Below are positions 34,031 to 46,608 of a stretch of DNA of 64,000 bases, piece after piece. Every line of letters begins with the position of its first letter. Positions within the stretch are counted from its first letter, which is position 1. Location of the stretch: the NCBI GenBank assembly GCA_015832175.1, contig WJXW01000013.1, forward strand, positions 496,001-560,000, written 5' to 3'. The notes below the pieces were generated by a model, which did no database searches, had not been told where the DNA came from, and saw only the letters and a list, made by a program, of their open reading frames with translations. Made by a program: the position numbers and the translations under genes. Source of the stretch: Paraphaeosphaeria minitans. Its lineage: Eukaryota > Ascomycota > Dothideomycetes > Pleosporales > Didymosphaeriaceae.

Positions 34031-35922
34031 CTACTCTTCATATCCCCACGCAAATGGTTGCTGCGCATTGGCGTTCGGGTGCATGAGGTCGTTAGGCAGC
34101 AAACCTAGAGGATCTGCTAGTTCCGTCAAGAAAGTGAAAGGGAACATGTTCGGATCAAGGAGGTCTATAACATCGTTCCGAATGCGCATGTCGTCTCTTG
34201 TAGATGGTTGTTGTACTGATTGGCAAAGGTCGTCAAATATGTCCCGACAAGGTTTACCAGAAGGGTATCGTTCGACCATGCCCCATAAAACCTTGGAGCA
34301 GGTCTGTGTCGATTTTTGCATATAGTCAAAGTCCGTACATCCAGTCTCTGACCATTTTTTCAGACAATAGATAACAGCAATGCCTGCGCGGAATAGGTTG
34401 TGGACGGTTCGCCAGTAGAAACGCAGCTTCCCACCCTGGAAGCTAGACCGATAAGCTTCGATAGCCTTTTGGGCACAATCTGCGAGAAAAATCATGCTAT
34501 CATCTGACACAATAGGCATGTGCCTGGACGGTGAGTAAAGGTGGAGCAATGAGTTGTTGAGATGTCCATCAAAGATCTCCATTGGCGCCAGTTGAGTCGA
34601 AGATTGATGGACAGGAACATTGGCGCGCCAGTCGTACAGCCTTTGACGCATATCGTCACGCCAAAGCTGGTGGTCGAATTCTCTTGACGCTAGTGGTTGC
34701 CTTTGATGAAGTATTTGCATGATCTCAGACTCAAGCTGCCGGTATCTTATGAGGTGCAGAGCTAAAGCTTTCCGCGACACACTTGATTGTGGTAATAATC
34801 TTTCTTCCGTAATGTAATCATCATCCAGATCGACTGGAAGAGACACAGAAATAGACTCGTCCGGTATTGACACAGGGCGACCAAGCACGGCGCACAGGTT
34901 TCTTTCGTAGGTGTATGTTGCCCAAAACAGTCGTTTCCTTCGATCGAGCGTTAGCAGACCGAATGATAGGTGAGCTGGGGGTTCTTCGTGAAGTCCTAGG
35001 TCAATAGCCAGCCTCGTTGCTTGACCAATGATGTGCCAGGTTCCGGCTGGGCTCGAGGAGAACGAAGCATACTGGACACTCAGTAGCAAGACTTCCAGAT
35101 GCTGTAAGTCGCCAGTGAGTATGTTGTCAGCATTATTCAGAAGGAACTGGTTCGCCGTAGACGCGAACGCTTCAGCTTTCGCAACAGGAAACGAAGCGTC
35201 CGTTCGGTTCACCAATTGAATAGCAACAGCCAAGATCATATGTATTTTGTACTTGTCCACAGCTTGTAGAGTGTCAAAAGCAATCTCGAGGATGCGCAAC
35301 ACATCACTGCGATAGAGTATGGGAGAGAAAAAGTCGCTGTGCTCAAAGTATGCTTCGGTCAGTCGCAAACAGACATCTGACGCCGGTATTTGCACGGCGC
35401 CTTCGTTAGGTAGCATTTCAGCGATCGATCTTGACCATGATTGATCGCCAGTCTCACCTCGGAGTGGTGGTGGGCCTAGGTTATGGAGAAGCAGGCGAAG
35501 CAGGGGCAAGCCGCTTCCACCACCCATGTGTCTTGGGCTTGGGAAGGTTGAAGGGTGGACAGAGACATAGCTGGCCTGCGCGATGGTATACTCAACATCG
35601 TACACATGGGCGCTTGCTACATTTGGAGATGAGAGTGATCGATAGTGTTGGAGCTCCTTCTCCAGCCGAGCGACGTGGTCTTCGAGGTTTTTTAGGTAGC
35701 TTCTCGGGTCAATTAATCACATTTCCTGAAGTTGTTCATGGAAACATACCTTCGCGGTACTATGGAGCCGTCAACATCGTGGCCGACGCATTCTACACCT
35801 GAGCGCTCGCAATTGCCGCATGCAGGCAGAAGTTGGTCGCAACGCTGTTTTCTCGCTTTGCAACGCACGCAGGCTGTAACGTTCGATCGCCGGACGTTTG
35901 ACCGGCGGTGGTCAGGTGGCAT
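34031..35922 (-). CDS. Zn2Cys6 transcription factor with fungal-specific domain
   Basis: Nuclear regulator. Two exons on the minus strand, 35922-35750 and 35699-34031, encode 613 residues. The Zn2Cys6 cluster is at the N-terminus: Cys18, 21, 28, 35, 38, 45 (C-x2-C-x6-C-x6-C-x2-C-x6-C), with basic residues KARKQR between. The intron (50 nt, donor GTATGT, acceptor AAG) joins IVPR to SYLKNLEDHVARLEKEL, the coiled-coil dimerisation segment. The rest is the fungal_trans middle-homology domain, with FWATYTYERNLCAVLGRPVS typical of that family. It sits beside a sulfatase and a permease and may control them (inference; pathway regulators often sit in their clusters). Its 5' region has a TACCTACC hairpin. 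Confidence 0.93.
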
Positions 35923-36585
35923 CGGGTCCGGGCTTTGGGCAATGCGAAGATGGTGATTGTTGGAAGAGCGGGCGCCGCCGGTCCTTGGGTACCTACCTAC
36001 GGCAGGTAGGTAGGTAGGTATCGATAGCCTGGTTAGTGCCCTTGCGTGATCGCCCACACGATCGCCAACCGGGTAGCTAAAACGTCTGGTGCTAAATAGT
36101 AAATACCTATCGCTTCCGAGGGTGCGACGTGCATATGACTCAGGATTCGGCCATACCTTAGAGACGAAAAATCTCATTATGTTGGTGAATGCGTAAGGTG
36201 GCTACAAGATATAAGGAAAGCTCTAATCCGTACCTGTCTGGCCTAAGGGAATGCTTTCCTCAACGAGGAGACAAAGCTGCACGTCCACGTCCACCTAGGC
36301 AGCACATTGGGACTGAATGCATGTGTCCGCGACATGGTATACGGCAGAGGCGCTCCATAGATATTATACTAATTACAGGAAGAAATGGGTATCATACAAC
36401 GGCACGTGAACATCAACGTGACCTAACACCACAAAAAGAGCCTTCCAAGAAGTACTGACGCCCGTGGTGCAATATGGCTCTTACAAGAACCATGCGCAGT
36501 AACGTAAGCTCGAACTGAAAACTCCACGCCAAAATGGCGAGAGACTCAGAGACTTCGCGCCAGTTCATTCACGTGCTAGTACAGC
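35923..36585. other. Upstream region of the Zn2Cys6 gene
   Basis: Holds a TACCTACCTAC/GTAGGTAGGTA inverted repeat at 35990-36020 and no supported gene. It also contains the 3' end of the C2H2 gene transcribed towards it. Confidence 0.5.
35990..36020 (+). repeat. TACC/GGTA inverted repeat (hairpin)
   Basis: TACCTACCTAC is followed, after a 5-nt spacer, by GTAGGTAGGTA, an 11-bp perfect stem. It is extended on the right by another GGTA unit. It lies about 70-100 bp upstream of the regulator's start codon. Confidence 0.8.
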
Positions 36586-38251
36586 TCAGCTGCGGTACAA
36601 ATCTCTCTCATCAATCTGTAGATCATTGCAGAGGTCGTACATGGAGTCGATCTGCAACCCCTGCGATGGCGGAGGGGTGGAGTACGGCGAAAAGCCATCG
36701 AACGCAATCATTGGAGTTGCAGGCAAGACACCTGCGCCATAAGAACCAGTCTGATACAGCGGAGCATCCTGGTCCATCAAGTCCACAGCTTGCGAGTCCT
36801 GAAGTGCGGGTTGAACTTGTGGAGGAGCTTGCGGGACGTACGGCGCCGGACTCAAGATGCTGGGCGATCTCACATCACTCGCAAACGAGTGGTGCTTCGG
36901 CGTCGGGGTGTCAGGGAACGCCTTGCCAATGCCTGCGAAACTCATGTCTTCCGACAGCTTATGGCGCGGATGAAGCGGGATGCTAGACCGGTGAGGTCCT
37001 TGTGGAACACTATGCGGCGACACGGGCGGGAACGAGAACGCGAACGGTTGCTGCCAGTTTTGTGCCGCTGCATCGTAGACTTGCATCAGAAGTGCTTCTA
37101 TCGCAACATCACCATGGAAGGATGGGTTCCTGTCGAGGCGCCCGGACAGGATTTGCAGCTGTCTGAGGAGGGTGCGGTGATCTGCCACCCAGGACAAGGA
37201 GGGAATGGTGTTGTTGTGATTCCCGCTGTTTCCCGCCGTGATCATGGCTATGATCTTTCGTCTGAAGTAGGGCTGGGCGGAGAGAACGTGGTTGAAGGAG
37301 TGGCTAATGTCCCAGTGGAGTCGTTGTGGAGTAGAGGCATGGGCGTCTTTGATGTGCTGCACGAGGTCAGCCACACCGTGGAACACCTTGCCTCCCTCTA
37401 CGAGAACACCTTGGGCGTGGCAGTATCCGCAGCCGAAGGCTTCGTGAATGTCGAACTCGAAGTCATCTGAGCCGATGAGATCGTGCAGGTGCTGCCGAAA
37501 GTGCTTGTCGAAGCCATTCTTAATGTCCTTCTTGCAGTCCGGACAGTGCAACTGCTTCCTCGCAGGCTTGACCGCGGGCTTCTTCTTCTTCTCCACTCTG
37601 TTGTGGGATGAAGGATGTGTGATGTTCGTGGACGAAGAACCCTTGGACGATACCGAACGAGCGCTGCGCGTCGAAGTGCTACGCTGGAGAGACGGTGGCA
37701 GCGGCGGTCGAAGGTACGGAGCGGAGTGGGAGGTGGCGAGCGTAGGTGTGGCGGTGGAGGCGTATTTGGCGTCATCGATAGTTTCCAGAGGATTTATTAC
37801 AGAGGGCTGCCGACCTCGCTCCCTCTTCTGACCTAAGACACTTATCAGCTCCGAGCACCCTCGTTCCCGAAGCGTATCTCTAGGAAGCCGCCACCAAGAA
37901 GATGGAGCGTGCCCATATGCGGTGTCTCTTGAGCGTGCTCTAACCAGAGGCTGGCTGGAGTGGGAAATGCGACTTACTCATCAGATCATTCCGGAAGTCG
38001 ATGAAGCGAACTACGTTCTTCTCTGAAGTGCTTTCCAGCGACTCCAGAAGCGCAACGATGCCCGAACGACCCTCACGCTCGAGCATGTCCAGAAGCCTGC
38101 CGACGCCATCGAGCCCAAGCTGTTTCAACGTCACAATATCGTCCTTGATTAGTCCATGGGCGGCAAGCTGATTCATGGCGCCGACAGCGTCCATAGGATA
38201 CCGACAGGACGGACTGGCGGTGGAGGAGGGAGGCAGAGACGGGGTAGCCAT
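36586..38251 (-). CDS. C2H2-like zinc-finger protein of unknown function
   Basis: Two exons on the minus strand, 38251-37978 and 37832-36586, encode 506 residues. The intron (145 nt, GTAAGT...TTAG) keeps frame (DLM/SQKRERG). The N-terminal 90 residues are helical (AVGAMNQLAAHGLIKDDIV, GRLLDMLEREGRSGIVALLE). A Ser/Thr/Arg-rich linker and a KKKKPAVKPARK basic patch precede two Cys2His2-like sites: CPDC...H-x3-H near residues 188-208, and CGYC...HxxxxH in GVADLVQHIKDAH. The C-terminal third is Pro/Ser/Gln-rich and low complexity. This resembles fungal-only nuclear proteins; I do not know a characterised homologue. DNA or RNA binding is possible from the fingers and basic patch (inference). Confidence 0.8.
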
Positions 38252-40475
38252 CTTGCGTGCGGCGGGGCTGGGGACATACACTGCGAATCAGTACGCTTGT
38301 TGACCACAGGGCGAGGAGGAAAGTGACGGCACATACCACACAGGCGAGGAAGCGGAGAGGTTTTATGGAAGCGGTGACGCGCAGGGTTACTGGGCAATGA
38401 CCGCCTTTTGTTCAGCCTCGTGGAGAGCTCCCGTTGGAACGCGCGTATGCAGGAAACGCTGATGAGAAGCCGAGGCGGCAAGCCAAGTGAATCTACAACA
38501 CGGTGACGGGCAAGTAAATGGCGAAGCTCAGGACGGACAAGACGAAACAAAGTCAAATGAGGCAGAGCACGGCAAAGCTCTGTATGAGTCGGACGGCCTG
38601 CACAACATCGCACAGCACATGACGCAGCGTACACACTCGGAACCCGCCAAAGAGTGTGGCGAAGCGATCTCGTCCCCACGAGCTCGCCGCCGCCGCCGCC
38701 GCCCCGCGGCAAGCTTCACACTGCCCCCCTTGGGAACTCTTAATTCGTGAGCTGGCCTATAGGCGCGCAGAGCGGCCGACTGGCGACCAAACTGGCTGCT
38801 GTTTCGTCGGCCTCGAAAAATGTCCAGTTCTGCGAGAAGTGGCGGGCTTTGCCCAAGTATCCCTTTGCGGTATATAAACATGCATCGCGTGGCGCGTATC
38901 GCTATGAGCGATGATGCCATACACGTTCTAGATGGGCATGCCCGTCCATTGCTGCTGACGATGTTGATGCTCCAGATGTCGAAAGTGTGAGCCGTGTTGA
39001 TTTCACCCGGCTACAACGCCGAACTCACCAGTCTTTACAGGTATCCACAAACTTAGTCTACGAACAGCAATAGCGTTAGAACACTTCCCCAGCAATTACT
39101 AGACTAGCTGGACTTGAAAGGTAAACCTGTAACTGCAGTGAACAACTCAACAAAGCCGTTGAAGCCTGCTGCAGTGAGTGCTGGCACTTTTTTACCGCCA
39201 CGGCCCGACACGCCCGCCGCTCCACAAACACAAGCACAAGCACAGCCTACGCTACCCCAACACGCCTCACCATCACTGCGCAATCCCGCACCGAGTCACT
39301 CGCAAAAGCCCTTCCTCATAAAGTTAGTTTTTACGAAACATTCGTGAGAGTATCTGCTCAGGCAACACTTCAGACTCGTGTATTGCAGGTGTTGGAATTG
39401 AGATTGTGATTCACCAACCCACTTCGTCACCAGCCAACAGCTTCAGCCAGGGAACAACGTCCGGTCCACTAGGTATCTGACCCTGAAGTGGATGCTCAAA
39501 GTGCGCATTGTATACTATGAAAAATAAGTGGGGACTTTGAGATGATGGCTAGTTGCTTCCCCCTGCTGATATTTCTGGAGCAGGTGACTCTGCCCGCCGC
39601 ATGGAAATCTACGAAACCTCGACCAGCCTCGCCTCGGTCTAATAAGCGGCACTTTTGAGGGACCAGAAGACTCCAAACTCCAGCGAACATGTGTTTAGAG
39701 AGGCCGAGGCCTTGCATCTGCCAAACGCGTGTCCGGGCTGCATTTGATTACGCCGCTACAGTTGAGGTTGCCAACTCTCTCCTCTTAGAACACCAGCAAC
39801 CAACCACCGCACAAATGTGCCGGCCTGTATCGACTCAAAGCTTGAGGAAATCCGGATCGATGCCTTCAACCGAGTCCGATTGTACGCTTCGCCTAGCAAG
39901 GCCAGTGCAAGGCCAGCAACTCGCCTATCATGACCACATGCTGGTTAACTTCTTGCGCTCAATAGAGATTAACACTAGACTGGGTGCAAAACACAAGGAT
40001 AATGCCTCCATTCGAGACGTGTAGCATGGTCCTGCACTACTCTTTGAGGTCTGGTCTTGGGCCGAGATCCTCCATTGAGCGAGCCACCTGGTTCTGCTAT
40101 CCAAAATCCGGGGAACCCGAGATTCGAGGCCAGTCCATGTACATGTCCTGCTGGCTGACTCCATACCGCAATGGCTTGAGACTAGCTGTTCAGATGCACT
40201 TCATGGCGAAGCCGGCATTAGGCCCACCCTCTGTGGCTTGTCAAGCGAAGTAGGCTTGACGCGGCTGCTTTCGAACGAGCTGAGACTGTACTTTCGCTGT
40301 CTGGATGCGTTGAAGTACTAGTCGAGAACATTCTGATAGGGTATCGTCCACTCGTCGAGACTCCTCCATCTCAGCATTTAGCGTACCTGCGTAGTTGATG
40401 TAGGTCTTTGCTCCAGGGTATATAAGACCAGCGAAAACTGCACTAATTCTATACTTGCGCAGCCCTCACATCTAC
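38252..40475. other. Intergenic, no gene seen
   Basis: About 2.2 kb. Contains a CGCCGCCGCCGCCG tract near 38685, TATATAA near 38871, and ACAAGCACAAGCACAGC repeats near 39228. TATATAA at 40420-40426 is the likely TATA box of the next gene. No frame has convincing features. Confidence 0.5.
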
Positions 40476-41758
40476 ATGATGTTTCCCAGTATCTTCTACT
40501 TGCCGTTCCTTCTCCTCCCGGTTGTAGGGCAGTCGACATACTCGAAAAGTGTCTGCTACACTAAGTTTGGTTCGAAGTCCATCAACCCTCTACCGAGCGC
40601 AACTGCGACCAAGGCTACGACGTTGACGGCCGTTCGAATCACTGTCATCGTTCCAAAAACTACCAAAACACCTTCTCCGAACACAAGCACGGTGATTCAA
40701 GATGTCACGACCACAGTGACAAGTACAGCACCGCAGGAGACTGACACATTCCACACGACTGTCACTATCGACACGACTACTACTTCTCTCTTTTCGGAGA
40801 CGTTTGTCAGCACAAACTTTGCGCAAACGACCATTACCACTGGAGACGGTTCGTGTAGATGCCATGTAATTCCTCAGGCTTACTGCTGATACCATCTACA
40901 GGGACATCGACGGTCACCACGAATGCAGGCCAAACCCCTGTCCAAAGCGTCTCCGGAAATCCACCGTCTCGGAAGAGAGGCTCTGGCCATGCTCGTCGTA
41001 TTGCTGCTCCCGTGGTCACGGATGCAGCCGCTAGCCTTGAGACCCGCAAATCGAAGCAGGTGCTCTGCGCTATTCAGGACCACAAGCCCTACATTCCGAG
41101 CAAATACCCAGCTGCGGTAGCTTGCACCAAGAACATCAAGGTTATCACCACGAAGACGCTGAGCTTCACGTGGCTCAGGACCGCGACTAAGACTGCTCCA
41201 AGTCCAACCATCACTGTGAGTCGACTCAGCATGCGCACACACTGTGAACTGAAGTTACAGACCACGAGCATACGTTCGCACACCGTCACCACGGTAGTAA
41301 CACCTGTTCGCGCTTCCACGACCATCACGGAATTTACAACCAACACGTTCTCCACTTCATCCACAACAACGTACACCAGCACGACAGCTACTACAACCTC
41401 CATCACTGTGGCAGTGATTCCCACAGCCACAGCCTACCCGGGTTGCAGTCAGGACAACTTCATCTCCTCACGTAACGGCAGAGGCATCCAGGTCGTGTAT
41501 CAATCAGACAGCAACAGTTACGCGCAAACCCTCACCCAGTCCACGCCCTCTGCCCTGGAATGTTGCCACGCGTGCTTTGATAGACCCGATTGCGGCGGCA
41601 CTGCTTTCTATGGCGGCTATTGCTTCCTTTTCATTGCCACCACTTGCCAACCCACCAGCGTGCTCGGAAAGTACTCGGCTCCCGACGACTTCGATTCACC
41701 GGGCTATGTCGTGAGCAACGGGAACTGTGGGCGTCTGCAGTGGGATCAGCAGCCCTGA
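40476..41758 (+). CDS. Secreted Thr/Ser-rich protein with C-terminal Apple/PAN-like Cys domain
   Basis: Three exons, 40476-40848, 40902-41215 and 41261-41758, encode 394 residues. Residues 1-20 are a signal peptide (MMFPSIFYLPFLLLPVVGQS). The middle is Thr/Ser/Val-rich with many TTT-x-T segments, a likely O-glycosylated stalk. The last 100 residues hold a Cys-rich module: GCSQDNFISS, ALECCHACFDRPDCGGTAFY, GGYCFLF, TTCQP, NGNCG, a PAN/Apple-like arrangement used for protein or carbohydrate contact. No GPI signal, so probably a soluble cell-wall or secreted protein. Intron 2 (45 nt, GTGAGT...ACAG) is stop-free and a multiple of three, so retention would add 15 residues. TATATAAG lies about 50 bp before the start. 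Function unknown. Confidence 0.8.
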
Positions 41759-42330
41759 GTCGGGCATGTGTGGTTTGGAGGCGTTGCGTAGGCTACATAG
41801 GCAATCGAAGCAAAAGGTTTATGAGGCTCTCTATGACACACACACACACACTACTTTGCCTAGATTCTAAACAAAACCACTTCGTATGGTGTTCAGGTGG
41901 AGATCCCAGCTCCCAAATACAACGCCAGTTTCCTTGCCCATCCAACGCCAACAGCACCATGGAAAATTCCAATCCTGTACTCAACGCGAATAACAGCCAT
42001 ATTACCCTCGATGCGCTCAAGTTCAATCTAGTTTCTCAGTTATGCAGGCCGTGCTGTATTCCAGGCGCCCATGCGATGCGCCTTCCCACCGTCTAGAAGT
42101 GTCTTAGATACCGCTAACGAAACGACTGCACGCATAAATCAAGTCAGAAGATGCCATCCCCGACGAATCCATCAAGATATAAGCTGAGCGTGGGCATAAA
42201 CGAGTGCATTGGTGAGAGCAAACCATTCGTTATCCATTTATACTCCTTCCAAAGCTATGTACATGTTGACACCAAACCTCCCTCTTCCTCCGCCCCCACG
42301 AACAACCACCAAACCACACATGACCCCGCC
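41759..42330. other. Convergent 3' region
   Basis: 3' regions of the two secreted-protein genes. A (CA)n tract lies at 41836-41851. No gene seen. Confidence 0.5.
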
Positions 42331-42851
42331 TTACAACCACCGCTTGCTCAGCCCTGCCGCAGCCGCCGCATCCTCTGGGCTGTTCTTTCCCAGCGCCGCT
42401 AAAATCGAACTCACATCATCCTGCCTCTTCGCAATGTCCGCCTTCGCCGCCTTCGCATCATCAGGACTGTTCTCCGCCAGCGCAGCGAGAATGCTGTTCA
42501 CGTCGTCCTGGGCCTCGCGCCTGGTGACTGCAGACTTAGCGGCGGAAGCATCGTCCGGGCTGTTCTGGGCCAGCGCGCCTAGAATGCTGTTCAACTCGTC
42601 CTGGGATTGGGGCTCGGGTGCGGGCTCGGCGGAGCGGATCTTGACTTTCATGGCAGCGGCCGCGGCGTCGGCGTCTTCGGGGTTGTTGGTGCGAAGGGCG
42701 GCGAGGATGGAGGCAACGTCGGTTTGGGGGTCGCGCTTTTCTGGGGGGTGGGTTAGGAGTGTGTGGGATGGGTGGACGGAGGGAGGGGGTTACCCGATGC
42801 GGCGAAGACGGCGGTGGAGAAGGCCGCGGCGGCGATGATGGTGAACCTCAT
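42331..42851 (-). CDS. Secreted repeat protein with Kex2-type dibasic sites
   Basis: Two exons on the minus strand, 42851-42794 and 42740-42331, encode 155 residues. Residues 1-19 form a signal peptide (MRFTIIAAAAFSTAVFAAS). Four degenerate repeats follow, with core V-x-SIL-[AG]-AL-x-x-N-[SN]-P-[ED]-DA-x-AA at about 28, 69, 100 and 129. Dibasic pairs flank them: KR at 21-22, RR at 93-94, KR at 124-125, KR at 152-153, leaving a final WL. A signal peptide plus repeats separated by KR/RR is the layout of fungal Kex2-processed repeat proteins, the class that includes mating-factor and ustiloxin-type precursors. The repeats lack Cys and do not look like a known pheromone. No DUF3328/UstY-type or other tailoring enzyme is in the window, so a modified peptide is not indicated. 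Function unknown. Confidence 0.8.
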
Positions 42852-44413
42852 GTTGGATTATTAAATACGGTAGTGTGTATGGAGAGTATGACAAGAATGA
42901 AACGTGACCGGCACTGATTATAAGCTTGAAATGGATGAGAAAACTTGGTTAGTTGGGCTGGGCGTCCGTTTTTTATACTGTGAACGAAAAGGCCTCGGGC
43001 TCAAGGCAGCGTTGAGCAAAGTCTTGTCTCTGATCGAGGCGATGCATCAACTTCGTTCGAGGTTTCACGGTTGGCCATATTCCCGTAGACGATCGATCCA
43101 GTCCAGAGCTACCGTTCCAAGCATTTAAGGCGAAGAACATGGGAAGTCCCAGAAACTATCAAATACAACTTGCAGTTTGCCTTCTCCGACGTGGTGTTTC
43201 GAGCGATCGTGAAGCGCGCCAAGTTTCGAAGCACGGCTGAAACATTCTGCGAACGCCATTGCAACCCAGATTGCTGCGCCACGGACCACGAGAACATCTC
43301 GTTCGTCATTGTGTACCCGCTAGGTAGAGGATTCCAGACGCTCTTGCTGCACAGATGACGCAGATACGGAGTCTCCGCTTCGCCGGGACCTAAGACTGCC
43401 ACAAAGCTTGTCTTACATCAATGCATTCCATATACATGTCCACAGGGCCTCTTTTCGATGCGTGATCGTGGTATAAGTACGGCGGTCGCGATCGGACGTT
43501 CAAAGCTGTCAAGCTTCACGGAGATATCTGTGGAATACGCGGGGTGCGGTATTGCTTGCGCCCAATCCGAGCATGTGCGACCCCATGCTCTGGGAACATG
43601 AAGACTGCTAAATATTAGTTCAATTTCAACCTGGTATAGAGAGGGGGCTCACATTGGCTAGGTACATTCGAGGCGTAGCTGTGGTCAAGTACTGCGTGGT
43701 TAGCAACTAGAGACCGACAACGGGCAAAGGCTAATAAGCGCCTCTTTATACAAAGACACCAACTCATTGGAACTATTTGAGAGAAATTGAGCGAGTTTTC
43801 CGGTACCAAGAAAGCTGCCTCAAAGCTCAATGACAAGCGGGGCTATGGTGGTGGTCGTGCCTTGGGAGGTAGAAGGCCGACAGGGTCGATTCTGGAGCCA
43901 TTGCTATATCAAATAAACTCGCACAGGTGAAGCTGTGAGCGATCGCGTCTTTACACACCGTCTACTAAGCAGTGTGTGGTGGTGACAAGTCATCTCTCAT
44001 GCTAGCTTGAGAAGCGAGGTTGATAGGGAAGGCTTGGCATCGCGGACCTGGCCAGGTTTCATCAGCTAAGAACTATATGCGTCAATTGACATCGCACCGC
44101 ATCGGAGGTCAGGGAGCATCGGAACACGGTCGCGGCGTGCAATTGAGATCATTGAGCTTGATTGCGGACCTCCGCAGACATCACGGCATGCGCGCAGGCG
44201 CGTGGTTTAGACCTCGGATATGAAATTAAGAGCAGCTAAAGTGGGAACTTGCTCCTCAGATTGCTGATCTAGAGTACATGTTTTACACAATCCGAGTTGC
44301 CACTAGACTAGGAAATGAGGTAGTCTGTATGCACACACCCATTCGCAAAATTTTCCACACTGAGACCCGACCCGTAGACCCGAATACCAGAGTGAACCCA
44401 GCAACGCACTCCT
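42852..44413. other. Intergenic, no gene seen
   Basis: About 1.5 kb without a frame I accept. The left part is promoter of the repeat protein; the right part is the 3' side of ATP9. Confidence 0.5.
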
Positions 44414-44918
<505 letters not shown>

Positions 44919-46608
44919 TGTGATGACCGGTCGGAGTGAGCGGAGATGGATTGGGGATGGAATGCAAGTGCAATGGATGAGGTGAGGTTGAGAAGGTCGG
45001 GAGGAGATGCAGAAAAATCCGCGAGAAAGAGAAGGAGCTACCGCTGACCTAAGCAGGGCCCAAGCTTCCGAAGCCCGGGCCGCCTCGGAATCACCAGGGG
45101 AACAATCGATACCTCGAATTGTGCGTTAAATACTCCTGAAGTTCATCAATTGCATCTCAGCTGGCTGCAACTTTCACCATGAAATTTTTTGTTGCGTGCA
45201 GGAGCTCAATTGCGCCTTCCCGGAGCTTGGGCGTAGCTCCCCAAAGCAGCTGTGACACGGGAACATGACCCCAACTTCACTAGCGGTACCCTAGGTATCG
45301 ACTCCACCTCCGCAAAGTCTACACATGCATCCTTCCACTGCAACACAAATTCTGCGAAATATTTTTCTCTTAATTGAACCAATTCACTCTTTGTATCATT
45401 TGCAGTTTGCTGCAGGTAGTTATCCGCTGCGTGTAGTGGAACTCTACCGGTATTTAGGACATCTGGGTGCATGAAACAACCATGAACTCGCTTTCAGGCA
45501 TCCCAGCATCACCCATCAAACATCCGCAGTTCACAGCGGCACAACCTCAACCGCGGCCGCCCTCTGACCTAGCTTCTTACGTGTCTCTTGTTCCTCCCCT
45601 TCCATACTCCCCACCTTCTCTGTACACGTCAAATCGGCATACACCTCAACGCGCCACGCCTTGCTCAGCGCCTCAACCTGCACCTGCGCAAACGCCTGGT
45701 AGACATGCCCGCTAAGAGACCCCCGGAGGGCAAAGTACTCCTTTGGCTTCGTGCCAGGGCCGACAGTAATCCCTACACTGCACGTGTTGGGGTTGTTGAA
45801 GGAGTTGCTGTTAGGCTGTAGCAGGAGATATTGCCGATGCGGAGGGACCACGAGGCGTCAGATGATAATGCAATGTTGGAAGAGATTAGCAGTTGGCAAT
45901 ATGCTCTTCTGAGTAGGGTCAGCTTTCGATGAGGTGTTGAGGTGGGCTGGGCGGTTTTACCAAGATTGAGCATGGAGGTAAGCGTAAGGCCAGATGAGTG
46001 CTGACATTTGCATGTGAACTTCGCACTCGCCCTACCTACTGTGTAAGTAACATTTCGTGGACATTTTATATATTTCGGCAATCATATGCATATAAGAATG
46101 AAGGATCCAGAGCCTTCCACGGTCATGTCACATCCTTGAGAGCAGATGTCCAGAGCCAAAAGCATACTGCGCTGGAACTGGAACTTCTTACGGTTTCTGC
46201 AACCCACAGGCCAGGAAATCATCCATTTTCAACGCTGTTACTCGAGAGATAGGTTACATGATATCAGAAATTAGAGAAGGTGCACAAAACATCACTCGCT
46301 TTGATGAATATTATTATTGCAGAGTCGGATGAAGTAATCACCACGCCAATGCAACAGGACGATCCGTGGGGCTCACGATGTCCGTTCCAACCTCAAATTT
46401 CTACTTGCCGGCATACCCAAGCGGGGCGACATTCAGACACCCTTCCGTCAACCGCAACACCGGAAACCCCATTCATCTCCGAGCGTAAATCCCAACGGCG
46501 GCCCTAGTAACACTGACAAACTTCGTCGACCACGATACCACAGCGCGAATGAACTCGGTACCATTTCCAACGCTATGCAAGCCAATACCCGTACGGTATC
46601 CCCGCTCT
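44919..46608. other. Intergenic with a possible broken small gene
   Basis: Promoter of ATP9, then a minus-strand stretch at 45531-45900 whose two adjacent frames each look partly coding (see findings), and an isolated 88-codon ATG frame on the minus strand (45206-45472). Neither is firm enough to annotate. Confidence 0.4.

Noticed and set aside
42209..42838. 209-codon plus-strand frame
   Set aside because: Antisense shadow of the Kex2-type repeat gene; its own repeats mirror the coding repeats.
45206..45472. 88-codon minus-strand ATG frame
   Set aside because: Plausible composition but no features, homologue memory or context.
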